This document shows, piece after piece, positions 10,342 to 20,233 of a DNA stretch of 64,000 bases. The notes beneath the pieces were generated by a model. It was not told the origin of the DNA, did not search any database, and worked only from the letters and a program-made list of their open reading frames with translations. How positions within the stretch are numbered: the first letter of the stretch is position 1; every line of letters begins with the position of its first letter. The position numbers were made by a program, and so were the translations under genes. This DNA is from Orbaceae bacterium ESL0727 (GTDB lineage Bacteria > Pseudomonadota > Gammaproteobacteria > Enterobacterales > Orbaceae): positions 992,001 through 1,056,000 of the forward strand of contig JAQTHY010000001.1 in assembly GCA_029433345.1 (NCBI GenBank), given 5' to 3'.

Positions 10342-11409
10342 TTATTTATTATCTAAAATCCTACTTACTTTAATCAGATAATTACGTGACTCTTGTGAGA
10401 CATGCGACGTAACTAATTTTTTATACACTTGTTGTGGTGTCATCGAATTAATGATGTCGATGGCGGCATTGCGATCATCCGAAAATGTACGTAATACACT
10501 ACCTGCACCGCCATTGTAAGAGGTAATCATAGCATAGCGTAATGATATCGGATTGTTAATTCCGACCAAATATTTTGTTTTTAGTAAAGATAAATAAGCT
10601 GTGCCCATATCAACATTATTACGTGGATCGAGTAAAAATTGACGACTCGGTTCACCTGATTTTCCACGCAGTTTGAAAATGTCTCGTCCCGCGGTATGTT
10701 GTTGCACTTGCATTAGGCCAAGGGCATCGGTACGGCTGACTGCATAGGGGTTAAATGCCGATTCGACTTCCATAATCGCTAAAATTAAACGTTCATCGAT
10801 ATAGTAACGATTTGATGCTTCGGTTACCAAAGGTAAGAATTTACGCGCACGTTGATTAATATGGTTAGGTACTAATTTGATTTCAACATAAGTAATACGA
10901 TGCGATCCCGATGAGCGAACTCTCATGTTATTGGCAATAACATAATCAGCAAATGTATTCGCACGACCGCTCCAACGAATAGGTTGCCTATCTTGATCTA
11001 ATACCTGATTATAAAGGAAAGGTTCTTCAGTAAGATTCAGATCAACTTTATTTTTACGGATGATATCAACCGGTTCAGACATTAAAAGCGTGGATACAAT
11101 GGCTTCTTTCAAACTCAGTTGTGGCGTACTTGAAAGTGTTTCAACAGTAATAACACCTGACACAAAATTAATATGTACACGTGTTTGTAAGTTATCTTCA
11201 TATTGTACATAGTCTTTAGGCCCTGCAATCAATACCTCTTTTGGCCCCCAAATTTGTTCAATATTATTGGCATATTGACCGATTAATATATTGAAAGCGT
11301 TGGTATCTTTAACGTAATAATCTTGATCATTTTGTTTATTTCTACCAGAACAAGCCGTTAATAAACTGATAAAAATTAATAATATAATAAACTTATGACT
11401 ATTTTTCAT
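10342..11409 (-). CDS. mltC: Membrane-bound lytic murein transglycosylase C
   Basis: Outer-membrane lipoprotein that cleaves the MurNAc-GlcNAc bond of peptidoglycan with formation of anhydromuropeptides. Start chosen at the ATG with Shine-Dalgarno GGAAG rather than an in-frame GTG two codons earlier, giving 355 residues (E. coli 359). A lipoprotein signal ends in lipobox LLTAC with Cys20. The N-terminal MltC-specific domain (VLIAGPKDYVQYEDNLQTR) is followed by the SLT domain with catalytic Glu in LAIMEVESAFNPYAVS and the motifs ALGLMQVQQHTAG and TSYNGGAGSVLR. It follows yggX closely, as in E. coli. Confidence 0.96.
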   Translation of the reverse strand: MKNSHKFIILLIFISLLTACSGRNKQNDQDYYVKDTNAFNILIGQYANNIEQIWGPKEVLIAGPKDYVQYEDNLQTRVHINFVSGVITVETLSSTPQLSLKEAIVSTLLMSEPVDIIRKNKVDLNLTEEPFLYNQVLDQDRQPIRWSGRANTFADYVIANNMRVRSSGSHRITYVEIKLVPNHINQRARKFLPLVTEASNRYYIDERLILAIMEVESAFNPYAVSRTDALGLMQVQQHTAGRDIFKLRGKSGEPSRQFLLDPRNNVDMGTAYLSLLKTKYLVGINNPISLRYAMITSYNGGAGSVLRTFSDDRNAAIDIINSMTPQQVYKKLVTSHVSQESRNYLIKVSRILDNK

Positions 11410-11421
11410 TGTCACTTCCGA

Positions 11422-11691
11422 CTATTTATTAGGTTTATAGCCATCAATAATAATATCTTCACCATCAAAAAGAAATTTCACCATTTCGGCTTCAATCCTT
11501 TTGCGATGTTCAGGATTCATCATATTAAGTTTATTTTCATTGATTAACATCGTCTGCTTTTTAAGCCACTCGGCCCATGCGGGTTTCGAAATTTCATTAA
11601 AAATACGTTTACCAAGTTCCCCCGGATAAAGCTGAAAATCGAGACCTTCGGCCTCTTTTTTTAAAAAATGACAGTAAATGACGCGGCTCAT
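11422..11691 (-). CDS. yggX: Probable Fe(2+)-trafficking protein YggX
   Basis: Small cytoplasmic protein linked to protection of iron-sulfur clusters and iron handling. The family start is [16 protein letters not shown], so the ATG at 11691 is chosen over an in-frame TTG five codons upstream; this gives 89 residues (E. coli 91). [19 protein letters not shown] and the [14 protein letters not shown] segment are diagnostic. It precedes mltC by 12 bp. In E. coli the operon is mutY-yggX-mltC; here mutY lies 6.2 kb away on the same strand, beyond an accessory insert. Confidence 0.96.
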   Translation of the reverse strand: MSRVIYCHFLKKEAEGLDFQLYPGELGKRIFNEISKPAWAEWLKKQTMLINENKLNMMNPEHRKRIEAEMVKFLFDGEDIIIDGYKPNK

Positions 11692-12096
11692 AATAGTGGT
11701 TCTCAAAATGTAATGAATTACTTAAGACGTGATTATACCCAAAATAGTCTTAGAAAAGGAGATTATTATAGAGTGAATATTGAGAGATGATCAAATCATA
11801 GAACAAAAATAATCCCCATTACTGTTATTTTATTAACAATTTCTTCTTTACAATTTTTTACAAAAAAATGAATTTTTACTTAAAATAAATTTTCTTTAAT
11901 GTTAGAATTCAAACGTAATTATCGCGAAGCCTAATTTTTAACTATATAGTGTGGCAATTAAACCGATAAATAAAAAATCTAACGGTAAAACTGCTTGCAG
12001 GCCGCCAACAAGGTATGATTTCTAAGGATAAGTATAAAAAATAAAAACAATAAAATTTAAAAACGAATTGACATTTGAAATAAAGGATAGTAAAAT

Positions 12097-12652
12097 ATAA
12101 AAGCCAAAAAACTTTCGTCTTGTTAGAGAGATTTTTGGTCGTTTTTCTAGCGTAATTCATTTTTTATCTGCTTCCATTTATCAAAAATATCGCGATCAAA
12201 ATCGATCTATTCCACTATTTCTTCTAACATCATCTTATTTAAATCCGTTATTTTTACTATCACAACCGTTGCGCCCAAACTTTTCCCAACTGTTGTTTTC
12301 TCAAGTGCTGTTTTTTCAAGGACTGTTTTCTCGATTATCGCCTCTTAAATTAAGGCGTTATAAAGCACGCTTTTCTTCTTTTTCTCTGAAACGATTTTCA
12401 TCGATTTCACTCACTTCCGTATTGCGTTTATCAAGCGATTTATTTTCAAATTAGTAAAACATGTTTTTCATGTCCTTTTTGGTGTGCCTTCGGGTGCACC
12501 GTTTTTTTTTTAGGAATTTCATTTTAGGCGGATACGGCCTTATCCACCCCTATCACAAAAAATATTCACTATACGCCGCTCTATTTTACGACTGACGGTG
12601 GACAAACCCAAATTACCCATTTAGACGGATTACCGACGATTAACGTCGAAGG
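12097..12652 (+). pseudogene. Decayed 5' copy of the giant repetitive protein gene
   Basis: Duplicate of the first ~600 bp of the downstream gene. The start codon position is ATA instead of ATG, only one octamer unit remains, and the conserved frame (about 12106-12451) ends in TAG at 12452 before the signal peptide. Further frameshifts follow, and homology ends near 12652. The open part translates to a product clearly related to the downstream copy (for example LVREIF, HFLSA, YRD, SQPLR, FSSIS), so it was once coding. It could serve as a recombination donor for the intact copy, but no evidence of use is visible. Confidence 0.85.
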
Positions 12653-13001
12653 AAAACACTGCAAAATCCGCATAATTAATCGATAAGTAAACCCGCTATC
12701 CTAGGGCGAATATCGCAAGATCTCAAATCCAAAAACAAAAATAATCACTATTATTGTTGATTTATCAGTAATTTCTTCTTTACATTTCTTTACAAAAAAG
12801 AATGATTTTTTACTTAAAATAAATTTTCTTTAATGATAGAATCCAGAAGATATTATCGTTAAGCATAATTTTTAGCTATATTGCTGCGTAATTATAACGG
12901 TAAATAAAAAATTAACCGTAAAAAATGCTGATCATGCCGCCAACAAGGTATGATTTCTAAGGATAATTATAAAAATAAAAACAATAAAATTTAAAAACGG
13001 A

Positions 13002-13030
13002 TTGACATTTGAAATAAAGGATAGTAAAAT
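13002..13030 (+). promoter_or_regulatory. Sigma-70-like promoter abutting the giant gene start
   Basis: TTGACA (13002-13007), 17-bp spacer, TAAAAT (13025-13030), ending directly at the ATG. The same block is intact in the pseudogene copy (12068-12096). Within it, AAGGA (13017-13021) is also a fair Shine-Dalgarno for the ATG nine bases on. If this promoter is used, transcription would begin near 13037, inside the octamer tract, and the ATG would not be in the message; an upstream promoter would be needed for translation from it. Confidence 0.55.
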
Positions 13031-16000
13031 ATGAAAGCCAAAAAGCCAAAAAGCCAAAAAGCCAAAAAGCCAAAAAGCCAAAAAGCCAAAAAGCCAAAAA
13101 CATCCATCTTGTCAGAGAGATTTTTTCTTATTCCGCTAACATAGCGCATTTTTTATCTGCTTTCATATTTCCAACCTATCGCGATCGACAAAGATCTATC
13201 CTACCGTTTTCAGTATCATCTTGTTTCAATCTGCCGTTTTTAGCATCTCAACCGTTACGCCAACAATTTTCTCACTTATTGTTTTCTCTGGCTGGATTTT
13301 CCAAGCTAGCCTTTTCTCAATTACCGCTTTTCAAGTTATGGTTTTCTAATGGATACCCTTATTTTTCTTTGTCTTTTTATTCGTCTTTTTTAGTGCGATT
13401 TTCATCTATTACTTTATGTCGTTTATCTCATATTTCATGCTTTACACAAAAAAAACAGGCTTCTCATGTCCTTTTGGGTGCACCTTTGGGTGCACTGTTT
13501 TTTTTAGGCATTTCATTTCAGGCGAATGCGGCCTTATCCACGCATACCACACAAAATATCCAAGGTACGCCACCCTATTTTACGACGGATGGCGGACAAA
13601 CCAAAATTACCCAACCCGAAGGGTTATTGACGATTAATGTCGCGGGACAGACCTATGATAAAAATAATACCAGTAGTCCAGCGAAGCCGATTATTTTGCC
13701 ACAATCAGACACTACGCTTGAAAATATCAAGATGCTGCTCCCTTTTATTAAGGACACTAATGGTAATGCTATCAGCGCGATTAATTTCAATGATTTGCTC
13801 AAGGCGCCTTATGCCTATTGGGGCGATGATGAAGGCGATGGTCAAGGGGAAAATGGCATTACTGCGACCGGAAAATTAACCGTTAAGGCGGTAGGGACCG
13901 GTCAATATGGTCGGCAACGCGAAGTGAATCGTGCCCAGCCATTGGATATCTGTGATGGTCCTTTTAAGGTGGATATCAGTAACGAAGCTATTCTCTTAAA
14001 AACCCAATATGGTTTACCGAATACGGCTAGTTATCCGGCAATGACCAGCAGTTATTATGTCAACCTTAGCGGTATTTGCGTCTATCCGGCTTATGATGCG
14101 GATAGTAACAATAAACGCCCACGGATGTGGGATGCCGCTGGGTTAACGTGGATACGACTGGGTGAAGGTTGGGGTAACGGGAAAGACCAATCTTATAATC
14201 ACAACAATAATCCGTCGACTGAAACAAAACCGATTGTTCTGCCGATACAAGATGAAGCCCATCCGCCTGCCAAGCAGACCCTATTTGATGATGTGTTAAC
14301 TGTTATCAAATCGTATGACCGTGATAAGGCTAAGGATGGCACAGTACCGATCAACAATAGTGCCTCGTTACAAAATATTATGGGCGCAAATATGAACACC
14401 AAGTGGTGGAGTAAATGGTGGTATGTTGGTAATACTGCGCCGAGTGGCGTAACCGTGATAGGGGATGATCTCCAAATAAAAGCAACGCGCGCCGGTTCGA
14501 CCGAGGCGGTTGCCTTAAATGCGCCCCTTGAGATATGTGGTAAACCTTATGCGTTAACCCTTAGCAGTAATGGCGGCAAGATAACCGCGAACGATGGTCC
14601 TACCCGTTATACGACTTTTGCGGCAAAATCGACCACCTATTATATTACGCCAAGTGGTTATTGTGTCTATCCTGCTTATGGAGCGGATGCTAGTGGTCGC
14701 CATGCGCCTATGCAAGATGCCGGAGTATTAAATTGGGTAAAAGTAGGTAAAGGAACACGTGATGAAAAATCCTACACCGCGACGAATGCCGCAGCCACGC
14801 AAACCACACCGATTGTCATCCCATTAAAACCGTTAGCGAACGGGGCGACTCGCAAACCGCAAACTTTATGGGAAATTCAAACCGCCATCCAAGCGAAAGA
14901 TGCCACTCAAGTGCTAACCAGCATGTCGCTACAAGATTTAATGGGTAACCGGATACCGGGTACCGATTTCGGACTATGGTGGTATACCGGTAATCAGCCA
15001 GATGCCGTGATAGTCACCGATAAAAAGGGTAATGAAGGTAAATTAACTCTGGAAGCCAAAGATAAAAATAACCGGACTATTGGTTTACAAGATGACTTAA
15101 ATGCGTGCGCGGCACCGTATAGTTTAACCATTAGTAGTGGAGAAGGGGGCAAAATTACCGCCAAAGGCAGTGTGCCACATTATACCGAATTTGATGGGGT
15201 GACGAGCACCTATTATATCAACCCTAATGCGGTTTGTGTCTACCCGGCGTTTGATGCACAAAAGAAAACCCCTGTCAAAAATCTGCAAGGGCTGCACTGG
15301 ATAGAGTTAACCAGTGGCCAACAGAAAGTGAGGAAAACGGCCACCAACACCGCTGATACTCCTTATGAATTGTTAGGTGACAATGATACCTTAGCCAATG
15401 TGGTGACACCAATTCGCGCTTACTACGCCAGTATCAATAACACCAGTAATCTCAATGACAAAGAGATTGCCTTGCAAAGCTTAATGGGCGGCGCCAAAGG
15501 GACGCCATGGGGAAATTGGGGTTACACGGGTAATATCGAGCCGAAAGATATCAACGTCACGGGTAGTCTTAAAGTGAAAGTGACTGATAATACCAATACC
15601 GACGTGGCATTAGGCAGTCAACTCGATGTGTGTAAAGCACCGTATAAAGTCCGTATTCAGACCAATACCGGCACCATGACGGCGGCGAAAACTGCAGACA
15701 ATAAAGAGCTGGCACCTAGCTATAGCAGCTTTGCTGGATTGAACGAGAGTCACAACAATGCGACTGACTTCTATATCAAACCAAAAGGCACATGCGTCTT
15801 CCCGGCCTTTGATGCAGATAGACAGAAACAGTCGGCTAACCTTGAGGAATTACGTTGGATTGAGATAACGGAAAACAATCAAACCACCCGTTACACAACA
15901 AGTAATCAGCCAACACAACCTATCATTTTACCGACGAAGGATGCCAATACAGCGCAAACCTTATCTGAAGTGATGACCGTGATAAAAGGACGTAATGGTG

Positions 16001-17688
16001 CCAATAATAATGACGCCAGCATTGCCCTCCAAAACGTCATAGGAGCGGGTTATAAAACACTTTGGGGTAACTGGGGTTATCAAGCCTATAGCGGCAGTAC
16101 GCCACCAAGCGAGGTGACGGTATCGAACAATAGTCAGCTTACTATTACGGCGTCGGATCGCCTCAATAGAGCGATTGGCTTAACCGATGCCCTAAATGCC
16201 TGTGATGCGCCGTATAAACTGACTATTAGCAATACGGCGGGGACGATTACGGCGTCTGGCTCGGGTGTTGTAATGCGCAATACGCCATTTAGTGCCGGTA
16301 GTACCACTTACTACATCAAACCAAACAGTTACTGTGTTTACCCAGCATTTGATGCAGACAGGAAAATAGCGGCAACCAATATGAAAGCATTGCAATGGAT
16401 CGAAGTAGATAATACTCGGTACACCCCTGATGATACCAGTAAACCGGGGGCAACCTCAGCTAATCCGATCAATTTACCGATCATAGGACAAAGTGCCGCA
16501 GATATTAAAACAGCGCTTAAAGATTATGGTAGTAATGATAGTAGTCTTGGGTTAGATAAGTTAATTGGTGATAGTTATAAAGCAAAATGGGGTAACTGGG
16601 GATATCAGGGTGATACTCAACCAACAGGTGTCGCGGTTACGGGGCGACTTAATGTTACAGTCACAGATAAGAACGGTAATCCTGTTGATTTCAATGATAG
16701 ACTCTATAATTGCACAAATCACTTATCACCTTATCAATTAACGATCAGTAATGAACGAGGTAAAATTACAGCCAATGAGTTTGCTAAGGTAGTGAATTAT
16801 ACTAATTTTGATGCGTCAAGTACGACCTATTACCTGACACCAAAACCGCCAACTACCATAACAACCACGTGGGCACAACCTAACTTAGCGTATAATGATG
16901 TCAATTATGACGGATCGGGAAGTAATAGTTGGGAAAGCGCTCAGTTTGATAGTAGTAAAGGTTTTAGAATACAGAGCACAACGAATCCAGCAGTTAACTT
17001 CCCGACCACTGCTGCCAATGGATTATTCTTTAATTTACCTTTAGAAGGTCACGGCGTTGCATGGTGTGACTCATCACTAAAAGTTATTAAGGAGCCTGCC
17101 AATTCAGGTCTAAATATCGAAATTAGCAATGGTGGTACAGGTAAAATTATGAATGTTGCCAAAGTAACCATTAAAGGACCGAAAGATGGTGCATCGCAAG
17201 CTGAAGCAGAAACAGCCGTACCAACGACCTTTAAGATCATGTCAAATAATCAGGTTGTTTATAGCTTTAAAATAGCGCAATGGTTTATTGCTAAAAGGGG
17301 CGCAGATGTGCCTTTCTATGGGGGAGCTTTTAACTATTGTCGTAATACTTATGGAAACAAATATTCGTTGCCTACTGTTGGGAACTTGACTAATGCCAAT
17401 GGGATATATTGGACTTCAGGATTAGCGGGACAACCAAATCATTATAAACGTCAAATTGGTGGTGGAATTTTTGCTGAATGGGGATATACCGTAGGTAATG
17501 CCCAACCACGAAATGGCTCACCGGCGGCACCTAATTATTATTTAGGCAGTGATTTTGATCACCATTTCCATTGGACAGTGAATTCATATGATGATAAAAG
17601 GCAACGCACAGTGGATTCATTTAATGGTTTTGTAGGTTTCCAATATAATAACACTGCGGTAGGAAGAATCATTTGTGTGAAGAATTGA
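13031..17688 (+). CDS. Giant repetitive secreted/surface protein, predicted phase-variable (OFF as sequenced)
   Basis: Function unknown. From ATG 13031 the present frame stops at TAG 13142 after 37 codons. The frame that carries the protein is open without a stop from 13018 to 17688 and is joined to the ATG if one octamer is lost, giving 1549 residues. A conventional caller would start it at TTG 13279 (1469 residues). Order of parts: lysine-rich repeat (KAKKPKSQ), a ~115-residue Phe/Ser-rich region, a signal peptide (HVLLGAPLGALFFLGISF, cleavage likely after QANA, near 13532), about six units of 170-200 residues (13650-16850) and a distinct C-terminal domain of ~275 residues with Cys-rich, Gly/Trp-rich motifs (IGGGIFAEWG). 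No beta-barrel, LPXTG or type I export signal was seen. Base composition differs from neighbours: 14101-14160 has 31 G/C of 60. A terminator follows. Confidence 0.85.
13034..13100 (+). repeat. Octanucleotide simple-sequence repeat (AAAAAGCC)7
   Basis: After the ATG at 13031: partial unit AAAGCC (13034-13039), seven complete AAAAAGCC units (13040-13095) and trailing AAAAA. Since 8 is not a multiple of 3, every gain or loss of a unit changes the downstream frame. The copy in the pseudogene has a single unit, showing that the tract expanded. Confidence 0.95.
13477..13505 (+). terminator. Terminator-like hairpin inside signal-peptide codons
   Basis: GTGCACC (13478-13484), loop TTTG, GGTGCAC (13489-13495), then TG and eight T (13498-13505). 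The pseudogene has the same element in stronger form: GGTGTGCC-TTCG-GGTGCACC (12481-12500) followed by ten T (12502-12511). It lies within codons for LLGAPLGALFFLG. It may stop transcription when ribosomes are absent, or may only reflect the coding repeat. Confidence 0.5.
13650..16850 (+). repeat. Six tandem ~170-200-residue repeats within the giant protein
   Basis: Anchors of the form C-x-x-P-[YF]-x-[LV]-x-I-S recur near 13949, 14537, 15108, 15633, 16200 and a variant near 16710. Each unit also has a Y-x-x-F...TTYYI-x-P-x-x-x-CVYPA[FY]DA block, a W-I/V block, a PI-x-LP block, a SLQ-x-[LI]-[MI]-G block and W-G-x-W-G-Y-x-G followed by a short beta-rich stretch. Spacing of 510-594 bp. Units are divergent, so this is an old repeat. 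Confidence 0.88.
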
Positions 17689-17718
17689 TAACACTATATC
17701 GATTAGCTAATCTAACCC

Positions 17719-17747
17719 AAATGCCGTCGACTTGACGGCATTTTTTT
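17719..17747 (+). terminator. Terminator of the giant protein gene
   Basis: Stem AAATGCCGTC (17719-17728) / GACGGCATTT (17734-17743), loop GACTT, followed by T to 17747. Confidence 0.92.
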
Positions 17748-17830
17748 ATGCTGTTTTTAGACGATTTAGGTTTTACATTCATGCTGACCAAAAGTTTTGT
17801 TGCTTTGCGCGTGAAGACATCTTAAGAAAT

Positions 17831-17862
17831 TTGACATAAACGTATACTAACTCTGAAACATT
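17831..17862 (-). repeat. Dispersed intergenic element, copy 1
   Basis: Minus-strand copy: TTGACATAAACGTATAC, then CTGAAACAT. Lies between the convergent ends of the giant gene and mutY. Confidence 0.8.
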
Positions 17863-17931
17863 ATTATAGAAAATGGCTAAGTCAACCTGTATCAATTGGT
17901 CTTGAAATATTTTGGGTAAATAGATTAGCCG

Positions 17932-18972
17932 TTATTCACATTGTTGTAGCAGATTATAAATTGGCGCAGGTAGCCCTATTGGGGCATCTTTGGTTTTCAG
18001 GTCGTACCACTGTCCGTTTGCTTGATCCAAACAGTGCTGATAACTGATAACTTGGCAACGCATGGGGATAATATCTAAATGAAAATGGCTAAATGTATGC
18101 CGAAAAGCGATAAGTTGCTGCGGTTTGGTGGTGATAATACCTTGTTTATTTAGCCAATCGATTAAAGCGTGCTCATCAGTAAATTGTGGAAAACAGTATA
18201 ATCCGCCCCAAATCCCTGATGGTGGACGTTTTTCGAGCCAAATATGGTGATCGCGTTCGAGCAATAAAAAATAGGCGGTTTTTTCGGGTATAGCCTGTTT
18301 GGTTTTTTTGGTTGGATAGTGTTGCCAACTTTCTGTTTTATAAGCAATGCAGCCCTGATGTAAGGGGCAGAGTGTGCATTTGGGTTTCGAACGTGTGCAG
18401 ATCATTGCCCCTAAATCCATCATCGCCTGATTGAATTGGGCCACACCTTGCTGGGGCGTGACCTCGGCGCTTAATTGCCATAGTCGATTTTCAACCGTTT
18501 TATTGCCCGGATAACCTTCGACAGCAAAGTAACGCGCCAGTACCCGTTTGACATTACCATCTAAAATGGGGTAGTGCTGATTTTGTGATAACGATAAAAT
18601 CGCGCCGGCAGTAGAACGCCCAACGCCAGGTAAGGCGACCACATCTGTAAAGTGCGTCGGGAAAATCCCCTGATAGTGTTGGGCAATAATTTGGGCTGCT
18701 TTATGTAAATTACGCGCACGTGCATAGTAGCCAAGTCCTGTCCAAAGATGTAGAACATCGTCAAGGGGGGCATTGGCTAAATCAGTAATGGTTGGGTAGT
18801 ATTGAGTGAAACGATTAAAATAGGGTATGACCGTTGCCACTTGCGTTTGTTGTAACATCACTTCTGATAACCAGACATGATAGGCACTTTTTTCAAGTTG
18901 CCATGGCAAGGTTTTCCGTCCAAACTGATCATACCAATTAAGTACGGCTTGTGAAAAAAAGGTGATTGTCAT
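17932..18972 (-). CDS. mutY: Adenine DNA glycosylase
   Basis: Removes adenine mispaired with 8-oxoguanine in base-excision repair. 346 residues (E. coli 350). The catalytic Glu is in [19 protein letters not shown], the helix-hairpin-helix with catalytic Asp in [15 protein letters not shown]...[14 protein letters not shown], and the [4Fe-4S] ligands in [17 protein letters not shown]. The C-terminal NUDIX-like 8-oxoG recognition domain is present. It is 17 bp downstream of pheA on the same strand, so it may be cotranscribed with pheA. In E. coli it leads the mutY-yggX-mltC operon; here that link is broken by the insert at 11.7-17.9 kb. Confidence 0.97.
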   Translation of the reverse strand: MTITFFSQAVLNWYDQFGRKTLPWQLEKSAYHVWLSEVMLQQTQVATVIPYFNRFTQYYPTITDLANAPLDDVLHLWTGLGYYARARNLHKAAQIIAQHYQGIFPTHFTDVVALPGVGRSTAGAILSLSQNQHYPILDGNVKRVLARYFAVEGYPGNKTVENRLWQLSAEVTPQQGVAQFNQAMMDLGAMICTRSKPKCTLCPLHQGCIAYKTESWQHYPTKKTKQAIPEKTAYFLLLERDHHIWLEKRPPSGIWGGLYCFPQFTDEHALIDWLNKQGIITTKPQQLIAFRHTFSHFHLDIIPMRCQVISYQHCLDQANGQWYDLKTKDAPIGLPAPIYNLLQQCE

Positions 18973-18989
18973 GGTGATCTCGAATAAAC

Positions 18990-20141
18990 TTATATGACAG
19001 CCGTAATCGAATCACTCGGATAACAACCCAGCACTTTTAAAAATAGTGTGATTGAAGAAAGTTCTTTCAGTGCCAATTGCATATCAAGCGAATCAATATT
19101 TCCTTGCAAATCGATATAGAACATCTCTTCCCACGGATTACCATGAATGGGGCGCGATTCTAGTTTGGTCATGATGATATGGTGTTGGCGTAGAACCATC
19201 AAGGCATCCACTAATGCACCTGCATGCTGACCAGTTTTGAGTAAAATCGTGGTTTTTGCCGGAATTTGTGATGATACCTCAACCGGTTTACGAGAAAGAA
19301 TAATAAAACGGGTGATGTTTTCTTTCTGGTTGGCAAAATTATGCTCAAGCATCTGCAAACCGTAAAGTTCGCCGCCATCTTTATTGCCAATAGCCGCAAT
19401 ATTGGGTTGATTAAGTTTGACAACGGTTTCCATTGCCGATGAGGTACTATCGCAATAGACAATCTTCCATTGCGGGAACTTTTCTAAAAAGTGGCTACAT
19501 TGCTGGAATGGTTGAGGATGGCTGTAAACCGTGTCGATCTCACTGAGTTTGCTATTCGGCATCGCTAAAATACAGTGATCAATAGGGAGTGAAAGCTCAC
19601 CAATGATGTATAAATTGGTTTTCTGGAGCAGATCATAAACTTCATTAATCGAACCTGAGCTGCTATTTTCAATCGGTAAAATGCCGTAATCGACAAAACC
19701 TTTCTCAACTTGCTCAAAAATATCTTTAAATGTCTGGCAACCGGCTTCGATCATCTGCTCAAAATGTGCACTGGCGTAACGGCGTGCAGCTGAGTGCGAA
19801 TAGGATCCTTTAGGGCCTAAAAAAGCGATTTTGGCGGTGATAATCGTATCATTATTGACCTTTTCTTGGAGAATCTTCCGCTGTAATAAAACAGAATCTT
19901 CAATAATAATTTGATAGAGCCGCTTAATAAACAGATCATCAAGATGGTACTGTTTTCCTTGATTGATTAATGTTTTAATTAAAGCATGTTCACGGGCAAT
20001 ATCACGCACAGGAATATTGGCAGCAATCTTGGCCTGCACGACTTGTGCCGACAGTTCGCGGCGCTTAGCAATAATTTCCAGTAATGTTTTGTCCAGTGAG
20101 GTTATCTGGTCGCGTAATGGTAATAAAGGATTGTCAAGCAT
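18990..20141 (-). CDS. pheA: Bifunctional chorismate mutase / prephenate dehydratase (P-protein)
   Basis: Catalyses chorismate to prephenate and prephenate to phenylpyruvate in phenylalanine synthesis. 383 residues (E. coli 386). N-terminal ~90-residue AroQ mutase helix bundle ([20 protein letters not shown]), then the dehydratase domain ([17 protein letters not shown], and the catalytic region [15 protein letters not shown]), then a C-terminal ACT domain with the Phe-binding signature [15 protein letters not shown], implying feedback inhibition by phenylalanine. raiA lies upstream as in E. coli, but the pheL attenuator peptide (run of Phe codons) was not found in the 250-bp leader. Confidence 0.97.
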   Translation of the reverse strand: MLDNPLLPLRDQITSLDKTLLEIIAKRRELSAQVVQAKIAANIPVRDIAREHALIKTLINQGKQYHLDDLFIKRLYQIIIEDSVLLQRKILQEKVNNDTIITAKIAFLGPKGSYSHSAARRYASAHFEQMIEAGCQTFKDIFEQVEKGFVDYGILPIENSSSGSINEVYDLLQKTNLYIIGELSLPIDHCILAMPNSKLSEIDTVYSHPQPFQQCSHFLEKFPQWKIVYCDSTSSAMETVVKLNQPNIAAIGNKDGGELYGLQMLEHNFANQKENITRFIILSRKPVEVSSQIPAKTTILLKTGQHAGALVDALMVLRQHHIIMTKLESRPIHGNPWEEMFYIDLQGNIDSLDMQLALKELSSITLFLKVLGCYPSDSITAVI

Positions 20142-20179
20142 GTTAAACCAAGTTGATTAAAAAGTGATGTTAAGTGGTT

Positions 20180-20185
20180 ATTATA
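20180..20185 (-). promoter_or_regulatory. Possible -10 element for pheA
   Basis: TATAAT on the minus strand, 39-44 bp before the pheA start. No convincing -35 at the right distance, so weak evidence. Confidence 0.3.
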
Positions 20186-20233
20186 CCAATTATTATCGCA
20201 ACTATTATAATAAATAGTGCTGATGATAACTCT

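Larger units (their letters stand above)
11787..13645 (+). repeat. ~0.9-kb direct duplication of the 5' region of the giant protein gene
   Basis: Copy A (about 11787-12652) and copy B (about 12716-13645) align along their length at an offset of about 932-935 bp before the octamer tract and about 989-994 bp after it. Shared landmarks: GCCGCCAACAAGGTATG (12001 and 12936), the TTGACA...TAAAAT promoter-like block (12068 and 13002), one AAAGCC unit in A against eight in B, SQPLR-coding segment, the GGTGCACC hairpin and the CGGCCTTATCCAC junction. Copy A stops matching inside the first mature codons. Confidence 0.92.

Noticed and set aside
13034-13100. Octamer tract considered as a CRISPR or phage repeat
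   Set aside because: No spacers; it is a head-to-tail microsatellite.
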